A stretch of DNA of 64,000 nt from Holophaga foetida DSM 6591. Its GTDB lineage: Bacteria; Acidobacteriota; Holophagae; Holophagales; Holophagaceae. Shown in pieces: positions 25,746-35,056 of this stretch. Numbering within the stretch: position 1 is the stretch's first letter; the number at the start of each line of letters is the position of its first letter. Below the pieces are notes generated by a model. The model was not told where the DNA came from. It made no database searches and was given only the letters and a program-made list of their open reading frames with translations. Both the position numbers and the translations under genes were made by a program. The stretch spans positions 2,751,911-2,815,910 of the forward strand of contig NZ_KI912268.1 of assembly GCF_000242615.2 (NCBI RefSeq), in the 5' to 3' direction.

Positions 25746-26660
25746 TCATTTCATCTTATCAATTGCGTCTTGATGGAATCTTGATGTCCAGGTCACAGCC
25801 TCAATTAAGTGGCGTTGTTCTTTGGAAATGGTCCAAAGCCAGCGTTCCCACTGGATAGGCTCCGGGAGAAGGGTCTCCACCGCCATGCCAGGCAGAGGGT
25901 TGCTGAGGGACAGATCGCCTGGGGACTGGAGTTGTCGAGTCCACTCTGGCTGGAAGGGAGCCAGCTGGAGGGGGGTGCTGCCGTGGATCACGGCCCGGTC
26001 ATAGACCAGGCAGAGTTCGGCACCGCATGCCTTGAGGAGTTGGATATGGGTCTGGAGAACACGCCCGATCCAAAGGTCCAGGGCCTCGGACAGGGGGTCG
26101 GGGTCCTCGGGATCCTCAGGCCAGGGCGAACTGCGTCCGAACTCCCGCTCCACCAGGCGCTGGGCGACCACACCCAGCTGCCCCATCCAGTTGGCACTGA
26201 CCACCAGGGCGGGACGATGCAGCTCCAGCCATTGCTGGAGCTGCCGGGGCTCAGGGTGCAGGGAAGGGATCAGGCCCGCCAGGCGACGGGCCGCGACTTC
26301 GGGGTTCCGGGCCCGGTCGGAGCCGGGCTGGCGGATCGAGCGCCGGGCTAGGCTCTGGAGTTCCTCCAGGCTCCCGGTGAGGTCCCCGAAGACCCAGTCG
26401 GGCCAGCGTCGCCATCGCATCAGTGTCCGCAGGCGGCTTGTGGGATCTATGTCCCATCCGGTGCTTTGCCCCGGGGCCAGATCCCATGGGACTTCCAGTC
26501 CAGAGCCTGCCCCCAGGATCAGGACCGGGCGATCCCTGGGAGCCCGTTGGAGGCTCTCCCCGATGAAGGTCCGGATCCGCTGGAGGTGGTGCCTCCACTC
26601 CCGGTTCCGTCGGCGCAGGAAGGCGCTCTGTTCCGCCAGGAAGAAGGTAGAAAGTCTCAC
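25746..26660 (-). CDS. Rossmann-fold methyltransferase-like protein of unknown function
   Basis: The 304-residue protein has PVLILGAGSGLEVPWDLAPG around residue 45, which looks like the glycine-rich motif I of class I SAM methyltransferases, then GWDIDPTSRLRTLMRW where the acidic residue that binds the ribose would lie. The rest is helical with a long Arg/Trp-rich C-terminal part and no signature of a specific substrate. The N-terminus (FFLAEQSAFLRRRNREWRHH) is basic. It precedes the two KimA-like genes on the same strand. Loss of catalytic ability is possible; only the fold can be supported. Confidence 0.5.
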   Translation of the reverse strand: MRLSTFFLAEQSAFLRRRNREWRHHLQRIRTFIGESLQRAPRDRPVLILGAGSGLEVPWDLAPGQSTGWDIDPTSRLRTLMRWRRWPDWVFGDLTGSLEELQSLARRSIRQPGSDRARNPEVAARRLAGLIPSLHPEPRQLQQWLELHRPALVVSANWMGQLGVVAQRLVEREFGRSSPWPEDPEDPDPLSEALDLWIGRVLQTHIQLLKACGAELCLVYDRAVIHGSTPLQLAPFQPEWTRQLQSPGDLSLSNPLPGMAVETLLPEPIQWERWLWTISKEQRHLIEAVTWTSRFHQDAIDKMK

Positions 26661-26764
26661 AGGGCGATTCTATCCGGGACCGGGAGTCACATGGGCAGGC
26701 CCTTACGGCTCTTTACTCGCGCACTTCGTGTTCCCGTTCCGTCCATGGGTCGTAATCTTGGGGC

Positions 26765-27622
26765 ATGGCCCCTGATCCAGGAGAACTCCAGCGCCTCCCC
26801 GAATGGATTGCCCGGGAGCGGACCCGCTTGGGGGCGTGGCACGCCATGAAGGCGGGGTTCCGCGCTTCAGGGCTCCACACCGTCTGTGAGGAGGCGCGCT
26901 GTCCCAACCGGACCCAGTGTTTTGGCCAGGGCACTGCCACCTTCCTGCTCCTCGGGGACACCTGTACCCGCAACTGCGCCTTCTGCGCCATCCATCACGG
27001 GATCCCGCTTCCTCCGGACCCCATGGAGCCCCAGGCCATCTCGGAGCAGGCAGCTTCGCTTGGCCTGGACTATGTGGTCCTCACCTCCGTCACCCGGGAT
27101 GACCTGCCGGACGGAGGGGCAGGCCACTTCGCCCTGGCCATCGAGGCCCTGCATCAGAGCTGTCCGGCGGCAGGGGTCGAGGTGCTGACCCCGGACTTCC
27201 AGGGTTCCCGAGGGGCTTTGATGCGGGTGCTGGAGGCGGGGCCTGCGGTCTTCAACCACAACCTGGAGACCGTCCCGCGGCTCTATCCCGAGGTGAGGCC
27301 CTCCGCTGACTATGGGCGCAGCCTGGACGTGCTGCGCTGGGCCGGGGCGCTGCCCACCAAGTCCGGTCTGATGCTCGGTCTGGGAGAGACTCCCGCGGAA
27401 CTGGACCGGGTTTTCGAGGATCTCCTGGAGGTTGGCGTGGATTTCCTGACCCTGGGGCAGTACCTCAGGCCCACCCGTCGGCAGCTTCCAGTCCACCGCT
27501 ACCTGCATCCTGATGAGTTCGAAGCCCTTGGTGAGCGGGCCAGGGCGCTTGGCTTCCGCCGGGTGCAATCAGCGCCTCTTGTGCGAAGCAGTTTCAGGGC
27601 AAAAACAACCCAGTCCGGGTGA
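26765..27622 (+). CDS. lipA: Lipoyl synthase
   Basis: The 285-residue radical-SAM enzyme has both cluster motifs: the auxiliary cluster Cys set CEEARCPNRTQC and the radical-SAM CTRNCAFC within FLLLGDTCTRNCAFCAI. HNLETVPRLYPEVRPSADY and TLGQYLRPTRRQLPVHRYLHP, then the C-terminal SAPLVRSSF with the conserved Ser that ligates the auxiliary cluster, confirm the family. It inserts two sulfurs into protein-bound octanoyl groups of lipoate-dependent dehydrogenases. The gene appears monocistronic; lipB is not in the window. Confidence 0.96.
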   Translation: MAPDPGELQRLPEWIARERTRLGAWHAMKAGFRASGLHTVCEEARCPNRTQCFGQGTATFLLLGDTCTRNCAFCAIHHGIPLPPDPMEPQAISEQAASLGLDYVVLTSVTRDDLPDGGAGHFALAIEALHQSCPAAGVEVLTPDFQGSRGALMRVLEAGPAVFNHNLETVPRLYPEVRPSADYGRSLDVLRWAGALPTKSGLMLGLGETPAELDRVFEDLLEVGVDFLTLGQYLRPTRRQLPVHRYLHPDEFEALGERARALGFRRVQSAPLVRSSFRAKTTQSG

Positions 27623-27695
27623 CATCGGTGTAACATTCCGGACCCCGGGGGGTGACGCGGGAGCCGACAAGGTATCCTTTAGCCTGGGAGGATGC

Positions 27696-28343
27696 ATGTC
27701 CTTTAATTCAATCATGAAGTGGATCAAGCCGCGGGAAGTCGTCTTCTACGACCTGCTGGAGCAGTCGGCCGCGAATGTCCTGGATACCGCCAGGGCCTTC
27801 GACAAGGGGATCCGCTCTACGCCAGGGGAGGACTGGGTCGTCTTCCGTCGCGGCATCAAGGAACTGGAACACCGGGGCGACGAAACCACCCACGAGATCC
27901 TGGATCGCCTGGACAAGACCTTCGTGACCCCCCTGGAGAAGGAGGATATCCGGAGTCTGGCGCACGTCCTGGACGATATCGTGGACTGCATCGACTCCAT
28001 GGCCGAACGTCTGGTCATCTACCGAGTCACCAAGGTGCCCGTGCCTTTCCAGGATATGAGCGCCCTGGCGGTGGAGGCCTCCGGGGAGCTGGTCAAGCTC
28101 ATGCACGGGCTCCGCAGGCTTTCGGATACGTCTGAGGCCAGATCCCAGATCCGTCTCATCAAGGAGCTGGAGAACCACGCGGATACGGTCTACCACCAGG
28201 CTCTGGGCGAAATGTTCGAGCGCAACCTGGAGGTGATCGAGCTCATCAAGTGGAAGGAGCTCTTCGACACCATGGAACGCACGGTGGATGCGATCGACCT
28301 GGCTTCCCAGGTGGTGGGTTCCACCATCATGAAGAACGCCTAG
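27696..28343 (+). CDS. DUF47 (PhoU-like) phosphate transport regulator
   Basis: Start ATG 27696 follows GGGAGG and gives a 215-residue helical protein. EVVFYDLLEQSAANVLDTARAF, then HRGDETTHEILDRLDKTFVTPL, IRSLAHVLDDIVDCIDSMAERL and the paired metal-binding-like acidic segments are the DUF47/PF01865 pattern, related to PhoU. These cytoplasmic proteins are encoded just before PiT transporters and are thought to control their activity. The pit gene starts 8 bp after its stop, in keeping with that partnership. Confidence 0.93.
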   Translation: MSFNSIMKWIKPREVVFYDLLEQSAANVLDTARAFDKGIRSTPGEDWVVFRRGIKELEHRGDETTHEILDRLDKTFVTPLEKEDIRSLAHVLDDIVDCIDSMAERLVIYRVTKVPVPFQDMSALAVEASGELVKLMHGLRRLSDTSEARSQIRLIKELENHADTVYHQALGEMFERNLEVIELIKWKELFDTMERTVDAIDLASQVVGSTIMKNA

Positions 28344-28351
28344 GGGCTGCC

Positions 28352-29371
<1,020 letters not shown>

Positions 29372-29389
29372 GGCGGGCAGACCTGATGG

Positions 29390-29417
29390 AAAGGGCGCGG
29401 TTTCGACCGCGCCCTTT
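29390..29417 (+). terminator. UUCG-loop terminator between pit and the ferredoxin gene
   Basis: A perfect 12-bp stem (AAAGGGCGCGGT 29390-29401 / ACCGCGCCCTTT 29406-29417) encloses TTCG and is followed by CTCTACC. It lies between two convergent genes and can serve both. Confidence 0.85.
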
Positions 29418-29419
29418 CT

Positions 29420-30055
29420 CTACCTCCTGGGTTCAATCCGGAGAGAGGCCTCGGATGTGGCGCATCCGAAGACGCAGAGGCCGCAGCCCGTGCAGGCTTC
29501 TGTGATGACCTGGGGGCGAGGTACCCCGCCTTCCTCTGGTACCACCATGCGGATCGCCTCGTCGGGGTAGGGGCAACGGTCCAGGCATGCCTGGCACTCC
29601 AGGGCGGACTCGTCCTGGCTGGCGAAGGTCACACACCGGGACTCCAGCACCACCGCTACGCCCATGTGGACGGCCCTGCGGCCCTCCACCTCCTCCCCCT
29701 GGATCATCCGGCGGGGCCAGACCAGGGCCCCTTCAGGGCAGGCCGGGATGCAGGGCAGATCCTCGCAAAGGTAGCAGGGCATGGACCGGGGGCTGATGTA
29801 AGGTGTCCCCATGGCCAGGGCGCCACTGGGGGCGGCAGTCAGGATGGAGCCCTGTGGGCAGGCCAGCATGCACCGGTCACACCGGGTGCATGCCGTGAGG
29901 AAGGCCAGTTCATCCAGGGCCCCTGGCGGGCGGAGAAGCTTGGGACCGGCGCTGGTGACGGCGTCCTCCACCTGCTCCGCCACAAAACCGGCCACAAGCT
30001 TGCCCAGGGACTTGAAGAAGTCCCCGCGACCGTGGGGCTGGTCGAGTCGACTCAT
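29420..30055 (-). CDS. NapF/NapG-like polyferredoxin with four [4Fe-4S] clusters
   Basis: The 211-residue protein has four Cys clusters: CTRCDRCMLACP, CYLCEDLPCIPACP, CQACLDRCPYPDEAI and CTGCGLCVFGC, the pattern of ferredoxin-type NapF/NapG electron-transfer proteins. No twin-arginine leader is evident, so it is probably cytoplasmic or loosely associated with the membrane, closer to NapF. It begins 1 bp after the stop of the aspartate-semialdehyde-dehydrogenase-like gene, which is an odd partner. No nitrate or other reductase catalytic subunit lies in the window, so its redox partner is unknown. Confidence 0.85.
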   Translation of the reverse strand: MSRLDQPHGRGDFFKSLGKLVAGFVAEQVEDAVTSAGPKLLRPPGALDELAFLTACTRCDRCMLACPQGSILTAAPSGALAMGTPYISPRSMPCYLCEDLPCIPACPEGALVWPRRMIQGEEVEGRRAVHMGVAVVLESRCVTFASQDESALECQACLDRCPYPDEAIRMVVPEEGGVPRPQVITEACTGCGLCVFGCATSEASLRIEPRR

Positions 30056-30056
30056 C

Positions 30057-30878
30057 TCAGGCCAGCCCGAGAATCCTCAGGGTGGGCCTCAGGATGCCCC
30101 AGAGGATGGGATCGAAGCCCAGGGTGAGGACGCCGGTGCGGCCTTCGGATCCCAGGCTCAGGTGGGCCAGGAGTTCGGCGGTGACAGCTACCTCCCGGGA
30201 GCTGGGGGGATGCTCGATCCACTTGACGCCAAGGGGGGCCTCCAGGGCCTTGAGGGAGGCACCTTCGGCGGCCCGGAGGTGGAGGATCAGGATCTCCCCA
30301 TGGAAGACCGGCACCTTCACCTCCACCAGGTTGCCCCGGGCCGCCTGGGGGATGACCTCGAAGGCCGCGCGGTAGCCCAGTGTCCCGGTGTCGGGGTCGT
30401 TGCCCTGGAGCATGTCCACGGACTGCTGCATGAGGCCGTCCAGGCCCTGATCTCCCATGTGGCCCACGGAGCGAAGGTGAGTGCCTGCCACATCGCTGAA
30501 ATCGCTGACGAGATGGGGCAGGAGGCCCAGGACCTGCTCCAGGGCCGGTCGGGCCCGGTAGGCGGTGTGGCCCTCGACCCACTCGCCCACCAAGGGCATG
30601 GGCTCCAGCTTGGGGTTGGAGTCGTGGCGGAGATCCAGGATGCGTCCGGTGAACCCATCCAGCATGGCAGGGTCCTTGGGGGCGTCCGCCAGGATGACGA
30701 TCTCGATCTCCTCCAGGAGTTCCGGTGTGGGGGCGAAGACGACGAGATCGCCCTCCTCCTCGGCTACGGTGAGGGCCCCGGTCGAGAGGGGCAGCACGGA
30801 GCAGTCCTGGGGTTCCAGGGCTCCGACGAGTTCGCGACCCAGAAGGGTCTGGGCACCGATGACGGCAAGTTTCAGCAT
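30057..30878 (-). CDS. Aspartate-semialdehyde dehydrogenase-like protein without the catalytic Cys (Usg-type)
   Basis: The 273-residue protein opens with LAVIGAQTLLGRELVGALE, the Rossmann motif of the ASADH/AGPR family (GATGxVGxE with changes). The C-terminal region (VKVPVFHGEILILHLRAAEG) matches the ASADH dimerisation part that normally reads VPVFxGHSxSV. The active-site CSTxQ Cys is absent; the only Cys is near residue 26. This is the hallmark of the non-catalytic Usg-type homologues. It forms an operon with the polyferredoxin gene, 1 bp apart. Its role is not known. Confidence 0.72.
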   Translation of the reverse strand: MLKLAVIGAQTLLGRELVGALEPQDCSVLPLSTGALTVAEEEGDLVVFAPTPELLEEIEIVILADAPKDPAMLDGFTGRILDLRHDSNPKLEPMPLVGEWVEGHTAYRARPALEQVLGLLPHLVSDFSDVAGTHLRSVGHMGDQGLDGLMQQSVDMLQGNDPDTGTLGYRAAFEVIPQAARGNLVEVKVPVFHGEILILHLRAAEGASLKALEAPLGVKWIEHPPSSREVAVTAELLAHLSLGSEGRTGVLTLGFDPILWGILRPTLRILGLA

Positions 30879-30922
30879 GGCTTATCCATTAACTATAAAT
30901 ATAATGAAGCTGCTCCCGGCAC

Positions 30923-32959
30923 TCAGGTCGTAGGGGGCGCAGCGGGAAGGAAGACTTTGAAGGTGGAGCCCAGCTCGGGTTGGCTGCTCACAAGGATGGC
31001 ACCCTTGTGGGCCTTGAGGATACCTTGGACGGCCGAAAGCCCCAGGCCCCGACCCGTGAACTTGGTGGTGAAGAAGGGCTCGAAGATGTGGGGGAGGAGG
31101 TCGGCTTCCATGCCGCAGCCGTCATCCTCCACCTGCAGGACGCTGTGCAGGCCGGGTCTCAGGAGCTGTCCCGGGAGGCTCTCCGCCTCCAGCAGTTCTC
31201 GGCGGGTGGAGATCCTGAGATTCCCCGGGCGGTCCCCGATGGCTTCAGAGGCGTTGATCACCAGGTTGAGCACCACCTGCTGGATCTGGTGCTCATCGGC
31301 CTCCACCAGGGGCAGGGTCTCATCAAGGTCCAGGTGGAAGGCCAGCTTCCGGGAGGTCGTCGCCACAAGAAGGTCCTGCATGGTGGTGATGAGCCTGTTC
31401 AGGTCCAGGGGGCGGATGAAGTGAGAGCTCTGCCCCGAGTAGGCCAGCATCTGGTTGGTCAGGTTGGCGGCCAGCCGGATGCTGGTGGCGGCGTCCTGCA
31501 GGAAGGCCTGGGCCGGGTGCTTCTCCGGGAGTTCCCAGGAGGCGAGGTCGAGGTTCCCCTGGATGCCCATCAGGTGGTTGTTGAAGTCGTGGGCCACGCC
31601 ACCGGCCATGACACCGAGGCTCTCAAGGTGCTGGATCTGGGCCAGGGCCTGCTCCAGCCGCTTCCGCTCGGTGATGTCCTCGGAGATGCCCAGGAGCTGG
31701 AGGGGCCTACCCTCCGGGTCCCGGATGGGGACCTTCAGGGTCCGCAGCAGGAGCCTTCCCTTGCCGGTGTCCAGGGGCTCCTCTTCGGTGACCCGCAGAA
31801 TCCCCTGGCCCATGACCTCCTCGTCTGCCTTGCGGAAGGCTTCGGCCTGCTCGGGGGGGAAGTGGTCCCGGTCCCTGGTGCCCAGAAGCTGCGAGGCTGG
31901 GGTGCCGGTCATCTCCTCCGCCTTGCGGTTCCAGAGGGAGAATGCGAAGTCGCGGTTGGGGTCCTTGGCGAAAAGCATCAGGGGGAGGGAATCGATCACC
32001 GCCTGGAGGAAGTCCTTGCCTGCCTGAAGCTCGCGGGTGTGCTTGAGAACGCGGCGCTGGAGGGTGCGGTTCCAGATGAGGACCGCCGTCAGGATGAGGA
32101 GCAGGGCACCGGCCGTGATGGCGAGGGCGGCCAGTGCCTTCCTGGTGCTGGGGGTCGGGTCTTCCAGCTCGCCGAACCACTTGCTGTGTATCTGCTGGTA
32201 TTCGCCGGTGCGCCGGAGGATGGCAAGACCGGTGTTCAGGCTTGTCAGGAGTTGTATATCCCCTTTGCGTACCGTCAGGCAGAGCTCCCGGGTGAGCACC
32301 GGCTGGCCAACGGGCTGGATGTTCGCCACACCCCCCTGGCGGATGAGCATGAGCCCGGTGAGATGGGCCACCAGGGCCGCGTCCTGCCGACCCGCCGCCA
32401 GCTGGCGCAGGGCCTCCAGTTCGGACTCCACAGGGACCACGGAGTCCTGGATGCCTTTGGCCAGGAGATGCTCGTGCATCTGGCTGCCGCGCTGCACCAG
32501 GATCTTCAGACCCTGGAGCTTTTCCAAGTTCCGGGGAAGGGCGGAGCCACGTCGCATGAAGAGGGAATAGCGGACCTCGATGGGGGGAGTGGCGAAGGCG
32601 AAGATCGGCTCACGTTCCGGGGACTTCAGCATGGAGGTGAGGATCTGGATGCGGCCTGCGAGCAAGTCATCCCGCAGGTTCCCCCACACCCCGGGCCGCA
32701 GCTCCAGGTTCATCCCCATCACCCGGGCCACGGCACGGATGAGGTCGACGTTGAAGCCAGCGACCTGCCCCTGGGGGGTCAGGAACTCGTAGGGGGGGTA
32801 GTCCTGGTCCAGGCCCACCACGAGGCTCTGGGCCTGGGGGTCCGGGGCCTGGCCGTGCAGCGGAGGCGCCGGGAGAAGCAGCAGGAGCAGACAGGCGGTC
32901 CAGAACCACCCAAGGGCGGGCTGGAAGGCTGTCCTGCTCCTGCTGGCGGGTTCAGGCAT
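30923..32959 (-). CDS. Hybrid-sensor histidine kinase: periplasmic SBP-3 domain, PAS and HisKA/HATPase
   Basis: The 678-residue protein starts with a signal-anchor, then a family-3 solute-binding domain (about 45-265) as in glutamine-type binding proteins: VVGLDQDYPPYEFLTPQGQV, VAGFNVDLIRAVARVMGM. A single membrane span at about 275-295 leads to a PAS domain (about 310-420), a HisKA helix with the phospho-acceptor in GGVAHDFNNHLMGIQ and an HATPase domain (N-box LVINASEAI, later EDDGCGM and GRGLGLSAVQGI). No receiver domain is attached and no response regulator gene is adjacent, so its partner is encoded elsewhere. The ligand is probably a small amino acid or similar. Confidence 0.9.
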   Translation of the reverse strand: MPEPASRSRTAFQPALGWFWTACLLLLLLPAPPLHGQAPDPQAQSLVVGLDQDYPPYEFLTPQGQVAGFNVDLIRAVARVMGMNLELRPGVWGNLRDDLLAGRIQILTSMLKSPEREPIFAFATPPIEVRYSLFMRRGSALPRNLEKLQGLKILVQRGSQMHEHLLAKGIQDSVVPVESELEALRQLAAGRQDAALVAHLTGLMLIRQGGVANIQPVGQPVLTRELCLTVRKGDIQLLTSLNTGLAILRRTGEYQQIHSKWFGELEDPTPSTRKALAALAITAGALLLILTAVLIWNRTLQRRVLKHTRELQAGKDFLQAVIDSLPLMLFAKDPNRDFAFSLWNRKAEEMTGTPASQLLGTRDRDHFPPEQAEAFRKADEEVMGQGILRVTEEEPLDTGKGRLLLRTLKVPIRDPEGRPLQLLGISEDITERKRLEQALAQIQHLESLGVMAGGVAHDFNNHLMGIQGNLDLASWELPEKHPAQAFLQDAATSIRLAANLTNQMLAYSGQSSHFIRPLDLNRLITTMQDLLVATTSRKLAFHLDLDETLPLVEADEHQIQQVVLNLVINASEAIGDRPGNLRISTRRELLEAESLPGQLLRPGLHSVLQVEDDGCGMEADLLPHIFEPFFTTKFTGRGLGLSAVQGILKAHKGAILVSSQPELGSTFKVFLPAAPPTT

Positions 32960-32971
32960 AGGGCCTCGGCT

Positions 32972-34423
32972 TCAGACGCGTACTTCCGCCGCTTCTGCGG
33001 CCTTGTGTCCCTTGAGTGCGGCGGCCACTTCCCGGCCCAGGAAGGCCTTGGCCTGATCCCCGGCGCGGCCGGTGAAGCGCTTGGCGTCGAGCATAGCGGC
33101 CAGCTCCTCCTCGGTCATGCGCCAGGCGGGATCGGCTGCCAGGAGCTTGAGGAGGGGATTGGGCCTGCCCTCTTCCTTGATGGCCTTGCCGGCCTCCAGG
33201 GCAGCGAGCCGGAACTTCTCGTGGAGATCCTGGCGGTCACCGCCGCGCTTGACGGCCTCCATCAGCAGGACCTCGGCGGCCATGAAGGGGAGTTCCTGGG
33301 CCAGCCGGGCCTCGATCATCCTGGGGTAGACCACCAGGGCGGAGGCGACGTTCTTGTAGAGCACCAGGATGGCGTCCACCGCCAGGAGCCCCTGGCTGAT
33401 GGTGAGGCGGCGGTGGGCGGAGTCGTCCAGGGTGCGCTCCATCCACTGGGTGGCGCTGGTCTGGTAGGTGGAGGGCATGAGGCCCAGGACGAAGCGGGCC
33501 AGGCTGTTGATGCGTTCCGAGCGCATGGGGTTGCGCTTGTAGGGCATGGCGCTGGAGCCGATCTGGTTCTTCTCGAAGGGCTCCTCCACCTCTTTCAGGT
33601 GCTGGAGAAGGCGCATGTCGCAGGCGAACTTGGAGGCGGAGGCCGCAATGCCGCAAAGGATCTGGCCGATGCGGTCCTCCAGCTTGCGGGTGGCGGTCTG
33701 TCCCGAGACGGGGATGGCCGGGAAGCCCACCTTCTGGCAGAAGCGGGCCTCCAGGTCCTCGACCTTGGCGCCGTCGCCCTCGAAGAGCTCCAGGAAGCTG
33801 GCCTGGGTCCCGGTGGTGCCCTTGACGCCCCGGACGGGGGTGGTGGCGATGAGGTGGTTCAGGTCCTCCAGGTCCAGGAGCAGATCCTGGAGCCAGAGGG
33901 TGGCCCGCTTGCCCACGGTGGTGGGCTGGGCGGACTGGAAGTGGGTGAAGCCCAGGGTGGGCTGGTCGGCCCACTGCTCGGCGAAACCTGCGAGGGCGGC
34001 GATGACGTCCTGGAGGCGGGAGCGCAGCAGGGACAGGGCCTCCTGGCAGATCAGGAGGTCACCATTGTCCGTGACGAAGCAGCTGGTGGCCCCCAGGTGG
34101 ACGATGGGGCGGGCCTTGGGGGCGATGTCGCCCCAGGCGTGGATGGCCGCCATGACATCGTGGCGCAGGGCGGCCTCGTGCTTGGCGATGCTGGGCAGAT
34201 CCACGGCATCCTGGGTCTGGCGCATTTCTACGATCTGTTCCTCGGTGATGGGAAGACCCAGTTCCCGTTCACTCTCCGCCAGGGCGATCCAGAGACGCCG
34301 CCAGACCCTCATGCGGTAGAGGGGGGAGAGCAGCCGCACCATGGCCTTGCTGGCATAGCGGCTGGAAAGGGGGTGCTCGAAGTGCTCCAGTTCGGGCAGA
34401 TCGGACGGGGGCAGAAAACTCAT
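32972..34423 (-). CDS. purB: Adenylosuccinate lyase
   Basis: The 483-residue protein belongs to the fumarase/aspartase superfamily with signature SSAMPYKRNPMRSERINSLA, the mobile loop that carries the catalytic Ser. GATSCFVTDNGDLLICQEAL and ahead QPTTVGKRATLWLQDLL (acidic/His region) are typical of eukaryote-like PurB. It makes AMP and AICAR by releasing fumarate in purine synthesis. It is transcribed leftward away from rpmH and is followed by the histidine kinase gene after 12 bp. Confidence 0.95.
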   Translation of the reverse strand: MSFLPPSDLPELEHFEHPLSSRYASKAMVRLLSPLYRMRVWRRLWIALAESERELGLPITEEQIVEMRQTQDAVDLPSIAKHEAALRHDVMAAIHAWGDIAPKARPIVHLGATSCFVTDNGDLLICQEALSLLRSRLQDVIAALAGFAEQWADQPTLGFTHFQSAQPTTVGKRATLWLQDLLLDLEDLNHLIATTPVRGVKGTTGTQASFLELFEGDGAKVEDLEARFCQKVGFPAIPVSGQTATRKLEDRIGQILCGIAASASKFACDMRLLQHLKEVEEPFEKNQIGSSAMPYKRNPMRSERINSLARFVLGLMPSTYQTSATQWMERTLDDSAHRRLTISQGLLAVDAILVLYKNVASALVVYPRMIEARLAQELPFMAAEVLLMEAVKRGGDRQDLHEKFRLAALEAGKAIKEEGRPNPLLKLLAADPAWRMTEEELAAMLDAKRFTGRAGDQAKAFLGREVAAALKGHKAAEAAEVRV

Positions 34424-34551
34424 GTCGACTCCTCAGCGGTCCATTTTCGCACAGGTCACGGGGATGACCTCCTTTGCGGTTGAAAAGAAGAAACTGACTG
34501 GTAGAATCATTGGTTCGCCCATCCTGCGAGGAAGGGCCCCTGAGGTGAGCG

Positions 34552-34686
34552 ATGAAGCGTACTTTCCAGCCCAACAACCGACGCCGTGCCAAGACCCACG
34601 GATTCCTTTCCCGCATGAAGACCAAGAATGGTCGCCTGGTGCTCAAGCGCCGCCGGGCGAAGGGTCGCCACGTTCTGGCCCTCTAA
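34552..34686 (+). CDS. rpmH: Ribosomal protein L34
   Basis: A 44-residue frame starts at ATG 34552, after TGAGGTGAGC as ribosome binding site: [20 protein letters not shown], then a Lys/Arg-rich tail ending [14 protein letters not shown]. This is full-length L34 of the large subunit. rnpA begins 7 bp later. It is the first gene of the classical rpmH-rnpA-yidC-jag-mnmE cluster; purB is upstream in place of the usual dnaA. Confidence 0.97.
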   Translation: MKRTFQPNNRRRAKTHGFLSRMKTKNGRLVLKRRRAKGRHVLAL

Positions 34687-34693
34687 GCCTTCC

Positions 34694-35056
34694 GTGAAGG
34701 TAGCCGGTCGCTACCGCGTCGTGCGGCACCAGGATCATGCGGTGCCGAAGGATATCCCGCGTCCGGTTTCACCCAAGGGACAGTCTCTGGACATCCGTAT
34801 CTGGTCCTTCCAGGCGGAGTTGCCCCTGCTCATGGTGACGGCTACCCGCAAGAATGGTCGTGCCGTTCGGCGGAACCAGTTCCGCCGCCGGGTGCGCATG
34901 GCCTTTCTCAAGATCCTTCAGGATTGGCCAGGCGGGGGACCCGCTGGTGTGGTCTGGGTGCGTCCCGGGCGCATGGTGGCCAAGAATCAGCTTCCTACAT
35001 TCCATGAAATCGAAGGCCAGCTCCGGCTGGCCTTAAGCCGTTGGAAAAAACCATGA
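34694..35056 (+). CDS. rnpA: Ribonuclease P protein component
   Basis: The start is taken as GTG 34694, 7 bp after rpmH; the sequence has no clear ATG. The 120-residue basic protein shows RnpA features: KVAGRYRVVRHQD, LPLLMVTATRKNGRAVRRNQFRRRVR (the RNR motif that contacts pre-tRNA and the RNA subunit is RRNQFRRRVR), and KILQDW. It assists the catalytic RNA of RNase P in tRNA 5' maturation. Its stop overlaps the yidC start (ATGA). Confidence 0.9.
   Translation: MKVAGRYRVVRHQDHAVPKDIPRPVSPKGQSLDIRIWSFQAELPLLMVTATRKNGRAVRRNQFRRRVRMAFLKILQDWPGGGPAGVVWVRPGRMVAKNQLPTFHEIEGQLRLALSRWKKP

Noticed and set aside
26712..26740. Possible decayed GCGGAG-type repeat before lipA
   Set aside because: Only partial similarity (CGCGCACTTCG, TTCCCG); could be chance in GC-rich sequence.
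30980..34483. A 1167-codon open frame on the plus strand across the histidine kinase and purB genes
   Set aside because: It is exactly antisense to two well-supported genes. In GC-rich coding DNA the complementary frame often stays open; the translation has no domain and is Gly/Glu/His/Leu-biased.
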